From an uncultured Oscillospiraceae bacterium (GTDB lineage: Bacteria; Bacillota; Clostridia; Oscillospirales; Acutalibacteraceae): a stretch of 64,000 bases of DNA. The stretch is from positions 62,001 to 126,000 of the forward strand of contig URFG01000001.1 in the NCBI GenBank assembly GCA_900547095.1, written 5' to 3'. Within the stretch, counting starts at the first letter, position 1. Every line of letters starts with the position of its first letter. The translations under genes were made by a program, and so were the position numbers. Under the pieces are notes generated by a model. That model was not told the origin of the DNA, did not search any database, and saw only the letters and a program-made list of their open reading frames with translations. Positions 1 to 8,319 of this stretch are shown here, in pieces.

Positions 1-1
1 T

Positions 2-157
2 CTCAACAGTAAAATCTTTGATAAAGCTTTCGAAAAGCCGGCGCTTAAACCTATTTATTTTATTGCGAGAATTCTTCTGCCTTTCGCATTGCTCTTCATA
101 TCCGTGGCGGCGCTTGCGGGAGATTCGTATAATCCGTTTATCTATTTCCAATTTTAG
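2..157 (+). CDS. C-terminus of an MBOAT O-acyltransferase (partial)
   Basis: Reading in frame from base 2 gives about 51 residues ending in NPFIYFQF followed by TAG at 155-157; the gene begins outside the window. A C-terminal hydrophobic segment ending in a short NPFIYF-type tail is typical of AlgI-like membrane-bound O-acyltransferases, and the complete MBOAT at 15.9 kb ends in the very similar DDPFLYFRF. The next gene is a DHHW/AlgX-like protein 21 bp downstream, the usual partner of such an MBOAT in exopolysaccharide or wall-polymer acetylation. The assignment rests on this short tail and the neighbour, so it is good but not certain. Confidence 0.7.
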   Translation, partial: LNSKIFDKAFEKPALKPIYFIARILLPFALLFISVAALAGDSYNPFIYFQF

Positions 158-178
158 ATAAAAAAGAGGTGAGCTCAT

Positions 179-1531
179 TTGAAAAATTTTGGTAATAAAA
201 AGAATGAAATTAAAAAGCTTAGGTTTAATCAGGCTATCGATTTTAATTTAAACCGCGTGTTTTTCCTCGCGCTTTTTTGTGTTGCGGTAATAGCACTCGT
301 TCCGTCGCTGAGGCCTAAAAAATCGGAAACAGAAAAAAGAGAGCTCGCTAAATTCCCGAAGTTTTCTTTTTCTTCACTGTTTTCCGGCGATTATTTCGAT
401 AATATCAGCCTTTGGTATTCGGATACTTTTCCCGGCCGCGATACGCTTGTTAAAATTAATGGATTTATGACAGGCTCTTTCGGTAAAACCTCCGTGCAGA
501 TCCACGGAAAAGTCGAAAAATCCGACGATATACCCGATAAGGATAATAAATCCTCCGATAAAAAAGCCGATAGCTCGTCTTCAAAACCTCAAACCTCCGA
601 GCCGACAGTTCCCCCTGCCAAATCAGTCGAAAATTTAGGGGCAATCCTGCTTATTGATAATTCGGCTTATGAATATTATAATTTCAATCAGGGCATAGCC
701 GAAAGATATAACGCCTGCGTAAACCGCGCGGCGGATTCCCTTTCAAATATTTCAAATCTCTATGATATCATCGTTCCCACGGCGATCGGTGTCACCGCGC
801 CCGACGATGTTATCGCAAATATAAACTCTTCAAATCAGAAAAAAGCTATAGATTACTTTTATTCCTGTATGGGCGATAATGTTAAAAAGGTAGACGCTTA
901 TTCGGCGCTCCGCGCTCATAGAAACGAATATCTTTATTTCCGTACCGACCACCACTGGACAGCTCTCGGCGCTTATTATACTTATGACGCGCTTATGAAA
1001 GCAAAAGGTGTAACTCCCGCTCCCCTTTCGGCTTTCACCGAAAAGAAGTTTGAGGGATTTTTGGGTACTTTTTATGCGCAGTCAGGCAAACTTCCCCGGC
1101 TTGCCGCAACTCCCGATACCGTGTTTGCCTACGAGCCGAAGCAGGTCACTCAAATGACCACAAAATCGGAAAACGGCGCCGAAACACAAAGACCTATCAT
1201 CGGTAATGCCGATAATATGGGGCCGAGCAGTAAGTATCTCGCTTTTATCGGAGGCGATCAGCCTTTCGGTATCATAGAAAATCCCGAAATTGCGGATAAT
1301 TCTGCCTGCATAGTCGTTAAAGAGTCGTTCGGCAATGCTTTTGTGCCTTTCTTAACGCAAAACTATCATAAGGTCTATGTGGTCGATTATAGGTATTTTT
1401 CAAAAATCGACCAAAGAAAGCTATCTCAGCTTGCCGCCGACACAGGGGCAAAGGATGTAATATTTATAAATAATATTTCAGCCACCCGCAACTCGGCGCT
1501 TGTCGACCTGCTCGGAAATTTAGTAGGATAA
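179..1531 (+). CDS. DHHW-family (AlgX/AlgJ-like) SGNH-fold protein, partner of MBOAT
   Basis: 450 residues starting at TTG 179 behind the ribosome site AGAGGTGAG. One membrane anchor lies at about residues 26-43, so the rest should be outside the cell. The hallmark RTDHHWTALGAYY is at residues 255-267 (D257, H258), and a conserved Ser context KESFGNAF lies near residue 383; together these are the expected Ser-His-Asp set of the SGNH-like DHHW family. A low-complexity Ser/Lys/Pro linker at about 115-150 separates the anchor from the catalytic domain. It follows the MBOAT gene directly and is probably cotranscribed, acetylating an exported polymer. The substrate cannot be told from sequence. 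Confidence 0.85.
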   Translation: MKNFGNKKNEIKKLRFNQAIDFNLNRVFFLALFCVAVIALVPSLRPKKSETEKRELAKFPKFSFSSLFSGDYFDNISLWYSDTFPGRDTLVKINGFMTGSFGKTSVQIHGKVEKSDDIPDKDNKSSDKKADSSSSKPQTSEPTVPPAKSVENLGAILLIDNSAYEYYNFNQGIAERYNACVNRAADSLSNISNLYDIIVPTAIGVTAPDDVIANINSSNQKKAIDYFYSCMGDNVKKVDAYSALRAHRNEYLYFRTDHHWTALGAYYTYDALMKAKGVTPAPLSAFTEKKFEGFLGTFYAQSGKLPRLAATPDTVFAYEPKQVTQMTTKSENGAETQRPIIGNADNMGPSSKYLAFIGGDQPFGIIENPEIADNSACIVVKESFGNAFVPFLTQNYHKVYVVDYRYFSKIDQRKLSQLAADTGAKDVIFINNISATRNSALVDLLGNLVG

Positions 1532-1542
1532 AATTAAAAATA

Positions 1543-1588
1543 AAACCAGCGGAGCGGCGAATTTAAAAATTCGCCGCTCCGCTGGTTT
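1543..1588. terminator. Bidirectional terminator
   Basis: A perfect inverted repeat with arms of about 20 bases built on CCAGCGGAGCGGCGAA, flanked by AAAA and TTTT. It lies between the DHHW gene and the convergent small membrane protein gene, so it can serve both. Confidence 0.85.
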
Positions 1589-1887
1589 TAAGTATTTTCG
1601 GTTCTCTCTTCGGAAGATGTATCTTTATTAAATTTAAAATCCTCATTATAAGATTTTATTTCGGATATATTCTTAGCAATTATTTCAGCATATTCAATCA
1701 ACTGCCCAAAACCATACAATATGAGATAAGATAGCCAAGAGGAAAATAAACCTAAAAGGAATACTAAAATACCTATTAGATATCTAAGCGCTACCATAGA
1801 TATACCGCTCATTACCGAAACACCAATTCCTATACATAAAATCCAGTTAGCAGATTCTTTTATTTTTTTCGCAACTTTACTATTCAT
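1588..1887 (-). CDS. Small two-helix membrane protein, function unknown
   Basis: 99 residues with hydrophobic segments at about 15-38 and 40-64 and a charged, acidic C-terminal tail rich in Asp, Glu and Lys. I do not recognise a family. It has a good ribosome site (AAGGAGTTTTTT) before ATG 1887. It is transcribed divergently from the XRE regulator at 1944 over only 56 bp, with a dyad in between, so it is a likely target of that regulator. Such pairs occur in toxin-antitoxin-like and phage-remnant modules, but nothing in the protein itself shows toxicity. Confidence 0.6.
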   Translation of the reverse strand: MNSKVAKKIKESANWILCIGIGVSVMSGISMVALRYLIGILVFLLGLFSSWLSYLILYGFGQLIEYAEIIAKNISEIKSYNEDFKFNKDTSSEERTENT

Positions 1888-1910
1888 AAAAAACTCCTTA
1901 AAAATAATTT

Positions 1911-1926
1911 ATAACCGTATGGTTAT
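1911..1926. promoter_or_regulatory. Dyad ATAACC-GTAT-GGTTAT, candidate XRE operator
   Basis: A perfect inverted repeat with 6-bp arms and a 4-bp centre in the 56-bp gap between the divergent small membrane protein and XRE genes. Its position immediately upstream of both ribosome sites suggests an operator controlling both genes. Confidence 0.5.
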
Positions 1927-1943
1927 TAAGGAGCTTTTTTGAT

Positions 1944-2174
1944 ATGGATAATTATTATCCGCGTCTTAAGGATATGCGTGAAGATTTTGATTTTTCCCAG
2001 CAATATGTCTCCGATTATCTTAATATGAAACAGCCTCAGTACAGCAGATATGAAAGAGGTTTAAGAGATATCCCCACGGATATTCTTATTAAACTCGCAA
2101 AGCTTTATAACACCTCTACCGACTTTCTCCTCGGTATAACAGATATTAAAACGCCTTATAACAGCACTTTATAA
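1944..2174 (+). CDS. XRE-family helix-turn-helix regulator
   Basis: 76 residues, essentially one Cro/C1-type HTH domain. The segment DFSQQYVSDYLNMKQPQYSRYERG at about 15-38 has the Gln recognition-helix pattern, followed by the typical LIKLAKLYNTSTDFLLGIT C-terminal helices. ATG 1944 follows AAGGAGCTTTTTTGAT. There is no sensor domain. Transcribed divergently from the small membrane protein gene with a dyad between them, so it probably represses that gene and itself. Confidence 0.85.
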   Translation: MDNYYPRLKDMREDFDFSQQYVSDYLNMKQPQYSRYERGLRDIPTDILIKLAKLYNTSTDFLLGITDIKTPYNSTL

Positions 2175-2183
2175 TATATTTAC

Positions 2184-2238
2184 TTGACTTTTCGATCCTT
2201 TTAAACTATAATAATTTTTGCCGCATAAATTTGCGGCA
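2184..2238 (+). promoter_or_regulatory. Promoter of tRNA-Ser with leader hairpin
   Basis: TTGACT at 2184-2189, 17-bp spacer, TATAAT at 2207-2212. A 7-bp inverted repeat TGCCGCA/TGCGGCA at 2219-2238 lies between the start site and the tRNA. Confidence 0.8.
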
Positions 2239-2247
2239 GTAATAAAC

Positions 2248-2336
2248 GGAGTCGTATCGAAGTGGTCATAACGGGGCTGACTCGAAATCAGTTAGCGCTT
2301 ACGCGCCCGCGAGTTCGAATCTCGCCGACTCCGCCA
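2248..2336 (+). tRNA. tRNA-Ser (anticodon CGA)
   Basis: Acceptor stem GGAGTCG (2248-2254) pairs with CGACTCC (2326-2332), discriminator G, encoded CCA. The anticodon loop CTCGAAA gives CGA. A long variable arm (AGCGCTTACGCGC region) and a GTTCGAATC T-loop confirm a class II serine tRNA. Confidence 0.96.
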
Positions 2337-2340
2337 AAAA

Positions 2341-2380
2341 AGAAATTGCATACTTTTTTAAGTATGCGGTTTCTTTTTTT
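2341..2380 (+). terminator. Terminator after tRNA-Ser
   Basis: Stem GAAATTGCATAC / GTATGCGGTTTC (with two mismatches) around a T/A loop, followed by a T7 run. Confidence 0.85.
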
Positions 2381-2440
2381 ATTAATTGTAAATTTTCATT
2401 TTCATTAATTCAAAGAATTAATACGTGAAGAATATAAACA

Positions 2441-2469
2441 TTGACTAATATAGAAAAATATGTTATAAA
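2441..2469 (+). promoter_or_regulatory. Promoter of the DUF4177 gene
   Basis: TTGACT at 2441-2446, 17-bp spacer, TATAAA at 2464-2469, 24 bp before the ATG. Confidence 0.7.
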
Positions 2470-2492
2470 AGAAAAAAATAAGAGGTATTAAT

Positions 2493-2747
2493 ATGTCTTT
2501 TGGATTAGATTCATCATCATTTTCGGGCGCTTCAGGTAAAACGCTACAATATGTTGTTTTACAGGTAACTCTAAAGGAAAAATTTTGGGGAACCGGCTCA
2601 GGTAATCTTATAGAACTCGAAAAGGTAATTAACGAACAGGCCAACAAAGGTTATCGGTTACACACTATTTCAACAGCCAACGGAGGTAGCAAAGGTTTAG
2701 GCGGCGGTGATCGTATTCAGGCTACAATGGTGTTTGAAAAAATCTAA
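2493..2747 (+). CDS. DUF4177 domain protein
   Basis: 84 residues with the small DUF4177 pattern: a YVVLQVTLKE strand, a central helix LIELEKVINEQANKGYRLHTI where the N-x-x-A-x-x-G-Y-x-L-H segment is the family hallmark, and a final ATMVFEKI strand. No signal peptide; probably cytosolic. The family function is unknown. The ATG is preceded by AAGAGGTATTA. It is monocistronic, with its own promoter and terminator. Confidence 0.75.
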   Translation: MSFGLDSSSFSGASGKTLQYVVLQVTLKEKFWGTGSGNLIELEKVINEQANKGYRLHTISTANGGSKGLGGGDRIQATMVFEKI

Positions 2748-2765
2748 ACAACAATAAAAATACAC

Positions 2766-2808
2766 ATAAAAAGAAATCGCAGGCTTAAAAGTCTGCGATT
2801 TCTTTTTA
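2766..2808. terminator. Bidirectional terminator after DUF4177 gene
   Basis: AAAAGAAATCGCAGG and its near-complement flank CTTAAAAGT, ending in TTTTT; also placed to stop transcription from uxaA on the other strand. Confidence 0.8.
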
Positions 2809-2820
2809 CTACTTTAAATT

Positions 2821-4302
2821 TTACAGCGTTACGCCGTCTTTAAACACTGCAAGATTGCTCTTATCAAGCCGCTCGGATCTAGCGAAATATTCTCCCGAAG
2901 AAGTTTTTATGATAAGATCAAAAAGTAAATCGGCGCAGTTTTCAAACTTCTCTCCGTTTAAAACACTGCCCGCATCAAAATCTATCCAGGTTTTCTTTTT
3001 CTCAAAAAGCGGCGTGTTGCTCGAATTTTTAAGCGTAGGAACAGGACAGCCGAAAGGCGTTCCGCGGCCGGTCGTAAATAAAATAAGCTGTGCACCGCTC
3101 GCGGCGAGGGCGCAGGAGGCAACAAGATCGTTGCCCGGCGCCTGCAAAAGAGAGAGTCCGTTTTTCCTTACGGGCTCGCCGTAATTTAAAACATCTTCAA
3201 TTTCTGCGTTTCCGCCCTTTTGAACGCAACCGAGCAACTTTTCTGCAAGAGTGGTTATGCCTCCCGCTTTGTTTCCGGGCGACGGATTTTCGTCTACCGG
3301 CTCGTTATACTTCATAAAATACTTTTTAAAATCATTTACAAGACAAAGGGTCTTATCAAATATTTCTCTGTTTTTACAGCGTTTTAGCAATATCTGCTCC
3401 GCTCCGAACATTTCTGGGACTTCTGTTAAAACGGCGCTCCCGCCCTGCGAAGTGATTTTGTCCGTTATAAGACCTAAAACAGGGTTTGCCGTTATTCCCG
3501 AAAAGCCGTCGGAACCTCCGCACTTAAGTCCTATTATAAGATCGGAAGTTAAACAAGGCTCTCTTTTAGCCTGCGCCGCGTATTCGCATAAGCTTTTTAA
3601 CAGCTTATCGGCGGCAGATAATTCGTTATCTTCATCCTGACAATTTAAAAATTTCACCCTGTTTTCATCATAATCGCCTAACCGCTTTTTAAGCTCCGCG
3701 ATATTACCGTTTTCACAGCCAAGACCGATTACGAGAACTGCCCCGGCATTCGGGTGCCTTATCAGTCCGCAAAGAAGATCCATAGTCATTAAAAGATCGT
3801 TTGACAACTGCGAACAGCCGTACTGATGATTAAAAGCATAAATTCCGTCTATAGAGCCTTTTATATATTTCTGCGCCGACTTTTCCGCGGCTTTGGCTAT
3901 TGAGTTTACGCATCCGACGGTTGGAATTATCCACACTTCATTTCGGATACCTACTTTTTTATCCGCTCTTTTAAACCCGAAAAATTTTGCAGGCGCTTCT
4001 TTCTCGGACTTTAATTTAAACGGCTCATATTCATAGCTTAAAAGATCTTTGATAAGCGAGCCTGTTTCATCGCTATGGATATGCTCGCCTTTTAAAATAT
4101 TCCTTTTAGCAAATCCTATCGGAAAACCATACTTGATTATCTCATCGTTTTTCTTAATATCACATAAAGCAAATTTATGACCTGACGGAATATTTTCTTT
4201 TAAGACGATTTTTTCTTCACCGATATTAATTTCTTCATTTTCCGTAATGTTACAGACTGCCACGGCTGCATTATCCTTTGGATTTATCTTAACCGCTTTC
4301 AT
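2821..4302 (-). CDS. uxaA: Altronate dehydratase
   Basis: 493 residues, full length for UxaA/GarD-type dehydratases, which convert D-altronate to 2-keto-3-deoxygluconate in galacturonate catabolism. An N-terminal SAF domain (about residues 1-90, including NPKDNAAVAV and GHKFAL) is followed by the long D-galactarate/altronate dehydratase domain with GCVNS, HQYGCSQL, GLGCENG and LKCGGSDGFSG, the Fe-binding Cys/His-rich motifs. The ATG overlaps the stop of uxaB as TAATG, so the two are translationally coupled. Regulated with uxaB by the palindrome at 5784. The pathway product would need KdgK/KdgA, which are not in the window. Confidence 0.93.
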   Translation of the reverse strand: MKAVKINPKDNAAVAVCNITENEEINIGEEKIVLKENIPSGHKFALCDIKKNDEIIKYGFPIGFAKRNILKGEHIHSDETGSLIKDLLSYEYEPFKLKSEKEAPAKFFGFKRADKKVGIRNEVWIIPTVGCVNSIAKAAEKSAQKYIKGSIDGIYAFNHQYGCSQLSNDLLMTMDLLCGLIRHPNAGAVLVIGLGCENGNIAELKKRLGDYDENRVKFLNCQDEDNELSAADKLLKSLCEYAAQAKREPCLTSDLIIGLKCGGSDGFSGITANPVLGLITDKITSQGGSAVLTEVPEMFGAEQILLKRCKNREIFDKTLCLVNDFKKYFMKYNEPVDENPSPGNKAGGITTLAEKLLGCVQKGGNAEIEDVLNYGEPVRKNGLSLLQAPGNDLVASCALAASGAQLILFTTGRGTPFGCPVPTLKNSSNTPLFEKKKTWIDFDAGSVLNGEKFENCADLLFDLIIKTSSGEYFARSERLDKSNLAVFKDGVTL

Positions 4303-5768
4303 TATTTTTCCTCCGCCGCATTTTTTATGGCATTTAAAGGATCGTTTTGCAACTCAATTAAGTATTTTAAAGCAAGCTCTTTAAAGCCTTTAAATTCAGT
4401 GAGATCTTTCCCGAAAAATGCTGAGTTTGACGCGACCGCTTTTACATATTCCTCATCGGACTTATCCGCATTCTGCGCAAAAAATTCAAGCACATCACTG
4501 CTGTCGTGAATAACATACTCGTCGCCGTTTTGCCTTTTTGAGTGAAGACCGTCATTTAAAAGATAAGATGAACGGTAAAAATCGAGAAGCGCGGCAAATG
4601 AAAAGGTAAGCAAATGAGGAAGTTTACCGTTTTTCTCATAATAATCGGTAACCGACGGCAAAACTCTCGCTTTCCATTTTGATACGGAATTAAGGGATAT
4701 TGATAAAAGCGAATGGTCGATAAATGGATTTTCAAACCTTTCAAAAACCGACTCGGCAAATTTTAAAGTTTAGCTTAAATTTAAGGGAACATAAGGCGCT
4801 ATCTCGTTTTTTACGGCACTGCGGATAAATTTCCCGACTGTCTTATCTTTCATACAGTCCCTCACAATATCAAATCCTGCAAGGTAACCGGCTAAAACGA
4901 ACGAAGTGTGCGCGCCGTTTAAAACTCTTACTTTTCTTTCACGGTAAGGTCTTTGATTATCGGTAAATAAAACGGGCATTCCGGCTTTATCAAGCGGAAA
5001 TTCGCCGCTTATTTCCTTATCGCTTTCTATTACCCAAAGCCCGAAAGGCTCCGCGATAACGGCAAGCTTATCTTCATATGTAAGCTCATTAAAAAGACTT
5101 TCGGGATCGTTTCGCGGAAAGCCTGTTACAATTCTGTCTACCAAAGTGCTGCAAAAAACGCACTCCTCTTTTACCCATTTTTTAAATTCTTCACAGAGCG
5201 AAAAAACATCGCTTAATTTTAAGACGCATTCAAGCAGTTTTTTACCGTTGTCCTCAATAAGCTCTACGGGGAGAATTATAAGTCCTCTGTTTTTTTCTCC
5301 CCCGAAATGCTCATATCTTTTATATAAAAATTTGGTAAGCTTTCCGGGATAGGTTTCGGGAAGACCTTCAAAATGATCGGAGCTGTCAAAAACAATACCT
5401 GCCTCGGTGGTATTTGAAATAACAAAGCGCAGGTTAAAACTGCAAGCTAAATTCATCCATTCATCATAATCGCCTGCCGCGTCATAAACCGAGCTTACTG
5501 ACGTTACTATCTTCTTTTTATTGACAGTTTCACCGTTTTCCTTGCCTCTTAATATAACGGTGTAATTGCAATTTTGCTTCTTAAAACTGTCAAGCGTTCC
5601 GAAAGCAATTGGCTTTACAATCGCAATATTTCCTCTAAATGTGCCCTTATCATTTGCCTCGTCTATCATATAATCGGCAAATGCCCTTAAAAAGTTACCC
5701 TCTCCGAACTGAATGACCTTTACGGGTCTTTTAATCTTATTTATATTCATCTGTGAAATGGTTTGCAT
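4302..5768 (-). pseudogene. uxaB: Tagaturonate reductase, interrupted by in-frame TAA
   Basis: NAD-dependent reduction of D-tagaturonate to D-altronate. The frame from ATG 5768 (after AGGAGAGGCC) spans 488 codons, the normal UxaB length, but codon 333 is TAA (4770-4772). Upstream is the Rossmann half with IQFGEGNFLRAF and NTTEAGI. Immediately downstream in the same frame is TLKFAESVFERFENPF and LNSVSKWKARVLPS, the conserved C-terminal helical domain containing the catalytic Lys region. No frameshift is needed, so a single base substitution (from AAA, CAA or GAA) explains it. As written it gives a 332-residue product without the C-terminal domain. Sequencing error, recent mutation and readthrough remain open. 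Confidence 0.85.
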
Positions 5769-5783
5769 TATGGCCTCTCCTTT

Positions 5784-5832
5784 GTGTAAGTACTTACACG
5801 AAATATTATAATCATTTTTTCTTAATTGTCAA
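5784..5832 (-). promoter_or_regulatory. uxaBA promoter with LacI-type operator
   Basis: On the minus strand, TTGACA (5832-5827), 16-bp spacer, TATAAT (5810-5805). The perfect palindrome GTGTAAGTACTTACAC lies at 5784-5799, over the expected start site, a classic repressor position. The same core recurs at 11221-11232. Confidence 0.88.
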
Positions 5833-5839
5833 ATAAAAC

Positions 5840-5868
5840 TTGCAAATATGAGAAATATAGGATATAAT
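5840..5868 (+). promoter_or_regulatory. Promoter of the LacI-type regulator and uxaC
   Basis: TTGCAA at 5840-5845, 17-bp spacer, TATAAT at 5863-5868. It diverges from the uxaBA promoter; no copy of the palindrome lies downstream of it. Confidence 0.75.
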
Positions 5869-5894
5869 TAAATGGTAATAGTTACACAATAGAG

Positions 5895-6881
5895 GTGGTT
5901 TTTATAAATATTTACGATATAGCAAATAAAGCAGGCGTTTCAATCACCACCGTTTCGAGAGTACTTAATAACAGCGATAGAGTAAGCGAAAAAACCAAAA
6001 AAAGAATTGAGGAAATTATGCAAAAGGAGGGCTATGTGCCGAACGCTTTTGCAAGGGGTCTCGGGCTTAATTCCATGAAAATGGTCGGAGTTATGTGTAC
6101 CGATGTGACGGACTCTTTTTATGCTCTCGCCGTGGGGCATATTGAAAAGCTTTTGAGGGGAAACGGGCTTGACACCGTTCTTTGCTGCACAGGCAATAAG
6201 CTCAGCGATAAGAAAAAAGCTATAAGCGAGCTTGTCAACCGAAAGGTGGACGCGATCATTCTTATCGGCTCGGCTTTCAGGGAAAAAACCGATAATTCGC
6301 ATATCCGCCGGGCGGCAAAATCGGTGCCTGTTGAGATAATCAACGGAAATATATCTCTTCCCGGGGTTTACTGCATTTACTGCGACGAAAGAAAAGCCAC
6401 CGAAAGCACAGTTAAAATGCTAAATATTAAAGGTGCCTCAAACATTGTATATATCTATGACACAGACACTTACAGCGGCCTTGAAAAATGCGGAGGTTAC
6501 CGTGACGGCTGCAAGAAGCTCGGCTTAACCGAAAGATTTATAAAGACCGAAAAAAGCTTTGAGGCAGTGGAAAATACGATTATTTCTCTTATTAAAGAGC
6601 ACCCCGAAACAGACGCCGTGATAGCCTCCGAGGATATTTTGGCGGCGGCGGCACAAAAAGCGCTTATTAAAAACGGAAAAAATATACCTGTTATAGGCTT
6701 TAACAACTCGGTCATAGCTCAGTGCGCTACTCCGTCGCTTACCAGCATTGACAATATGTGCCTTTCCATGTGCGAAACGGCCGTTAAAAATCTCACTGAT
6801 CTAAGCCTCGGTAAAAGTGTTCCGAAACAAACGGTTATTTCCGCAAAAATCGAATTCAGAGAAAGTTTTAAAGAAGATTAA
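5895..6881 (+). CDS. LacI-family regulator of hexuronate genes
   Basis: About 325 residues: an N-terminal LacI HTH (IYDIANKAGVSITTVSRVLNNSDRVSEKT, first 35 residues) and a periplasmic-binding-protein fold that senses a sugar ligand, with the SEDILAAAAQKAL, IPVIGFNNS and TSIDNM family motifs. Divergent from uxaBA and 2 bp ahead of uxaC, so it probably controls this locus through the TGTAAGTACTTACA palindromes. The start is odd: GTG 5895 lies inside AGAGGTGG, the only ribosome-site-like sequence, whereas codon ATA at 5904 sits at correct spacing and would give the usual INIYDIA start. The inducer is not evident, probably a uronate or keto-deoxy intermediate. Confidence 0.88.
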   Translation: MVFINIYDIANKAGVSITTVSRVLNNSDRVSEKTKKRIEEIMQKEGYVPNAFARGLGLNSMKMVGVMCTDVTDSFYALAVGHIEKLLRGNGLDTVLCCTGNKLSDKKKAISELVNRKVDAIILIGSAFREKTDNSHIRRAAKSVPVEIINGNISLPGVYCIYCDERKATESTVKMLNIKGASNIVYIYDTDTYSGLEKCGGYRDGCKKLGLTERFIKTEKSFEAVENTIISLIKEHPETDAVIASEDILAAAAQKALIKNGKNIPVIGFNNSVIAQCATPSLTSIDNMCLSMCETAVKNLTDLSLGKSVPKQTVISAKIEFRESFKED

Positions 6882-6883
6882 TT

Positions 6884-8284
6884 ATGGAATTTTTAAACGA
6901 TGATTTTTTACTTAAAAACGAAACTTCAAAAAAGCTGTATCACGAATATGCATTGAATATGCCTATTATCGATTACCACTGTCACATCGATCCTAAGGAA
7001 ATTGCAGAAAATAAGAAATTTAAAAGCATAACCGAGGTGTGGCTCGGAGGTGACCATTATAAATGGCGGCTTATAAGAAGTAACGGAGTAAGCGAAAGCG
7101 AAATCACAGGAAATGCCGATGATTTTACAAAATTTAAGAATTTTGCCGAAATGCTGCCTAAAGCTATCGGCAACCCGATGTACCACTGGACTCACCTTGA
7201 GCTAAAAAAATATTTCGGGTATAACGGGATTTTAAACGGCGATACCGCAAAAGAAGTATATGACCTTTGTAACGAAAAGCTTAAAAGCGACAGCCTTTCG
7301 GTGCAGGGAATTATAAACAGCTCGAATGTTTTTGCTATCGGCACGACCGACGATCCTGCGGACTCGCTTATATATCATAAAGAAATTGCAAAATTAAAGA
7401 ATTTTAAAACAAAAGTTATACCGTCTTTCAGACCTGATAAAGCAATAAATATCGATAAAGACGGATTTAACGATTATATCGACGCTTTAGCGAACGCCTC
7501 GAACATAAAAATTTCGGGCTTTAAAGACGTTTTAAAAGCTTTATCCGACAGGCTCGATTATTTCTTTTCTCTCGGCTGCCGCGCCTCGGATCACGGTCTT
7601 GATTTTGTACCGTTTGCAAAGGCAAGCGAGGCAGAGCTTGAAAATATTTTCGAAACAAAAAGAGAAAACGGGGAAATTTCCGAATTACAGGCAGAACAGT
7701 ATAAAACGGCAGTCCTGCTCTTCCTCGCCCGCGAGTATAAAAAACGAGATATCGTAATGCAGCTGCATTACGGCGCGCAGAGAAACACAAACACAAAAAT
7801 GTTTGAACTTTTGGGCGCTGACACGGGATTTGACTGTATCTCAACTAAAGATTGCAGCGAAAAAATCACTGCGTTTTTAAATACTCTCGAATTGGAAAAT
7901 TCACTTCCTAAAACCATTCTTTATTCTCTCAATCCTAATGATAACGAGCTTCTTGATACTATTATTGGCTGTTTTCAGGGAACCGAGGCTCCGGGAAAAA
8001 TCCAGCACGGCGCCGCCTGGTGGTTTTCCGACACAAAATCCGGAATGCAGCAGCAGTTAAGCTCCCTTGCAAACCTCTCGCTCTTAGGCAACTTTGTGGG
8101 AATGCTCACGGATTCAAGAAGCTTTCTTTCCTATACAAGGCACGAATATTTCAGAAGAATTCTCTGCCTTTTTGTAGGCGAACTTGTTGAAAACGGGGAA
8201 TATCCGAATGACGAAAAAGCTCTTAAAAAGCTGATAGAAGATATCTGCTTTAATAATGCGCTCAATTATTTCAATTTAAAATAA
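6884..8284 (+). CDS. uxaC: Glucuronate (uronate) isomerase
   Basis: 466 residues, full length. It interconverts D-glucuronate with D-fructuronate and D-galacturonate with D-tagaturonate, the first step of hexuronate use. The amidohydrolase-like N-terminus has the metal-binding YHCHIDP near residue 33, and the protein contains QLHYGAQRNTN, GAAWWFSDTKSGM and the LTDSRSFLSYTRHEYFRR C-terminal motif of UxaC. ATG lies 2 bp after the regulator stop, so the two form one transcript. Its product feeds uxaB and uxaA on the other strand. No uxuB/uxuA (fructuronate branch) is present in the window. Confidence 0.96.
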   Translation: MEFLNDDFLLKNETSKKLYHEYALNMPIIDYHCHIDPKEIAENKKFKSITEVWLGGDHYKWRLIRSNGVSESEITGNADDFTKFKNFAEMLPKAIGNPMYHWTHLELKKYFGYNGILNGDTAKEVYDLCNEKLKSDSLSVQGIINSSNVFAIGTTDDPADSLIYHKEIAKLKNFKTKVIPSFRPDKAINIDKDGFNDYIDALANASNIKISGFKDVLKALSDRLDYFFSLGCRASDHGLDFVPFAKASEAELENIFETKRENGEISELQAEQYKTAVLLFLAREYKKRDIVMQLHYGAQRNTNTKMFELLGADTGFDCISTKDCSEKITAFLNTLELENSLPKTILYSLNPNDNELLDTIIGCFQGTEAPGKIQHGAAWWFSDTKSGMQQQLSSLANLSLLGNFVGMLTDSRSFLSYTRHEYFRRILCLFVGELVENGEYPNDEKALKKLIEDICFNNALNYFNLK

Positions 8285-8287
8285 CTA

Positions 8288-8318
8288 AAGCCTCCGAAAT
8301 AAATTTCGGAGGCTTTTT
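8288..8318. terminator. Bidirectional terminator between uxaC and the glucuronidase gene
   Basis: AAGCCTCCGAAAT / ATTTCGGAGGCTT with a 3-nt loop region and a T5 run, between convergent genes. Confidence 0.88.
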
Positions 8319-8319
8319 A

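Noticed and set aside
4302..4661. Separate 119-residue gene downstream of uxaB
   Set aside because: It is the in-frame C-terminal part of uxaB after the TAA. Its TTG start lies inside the conserved KWKARVLPS segment and has no ribosome site.
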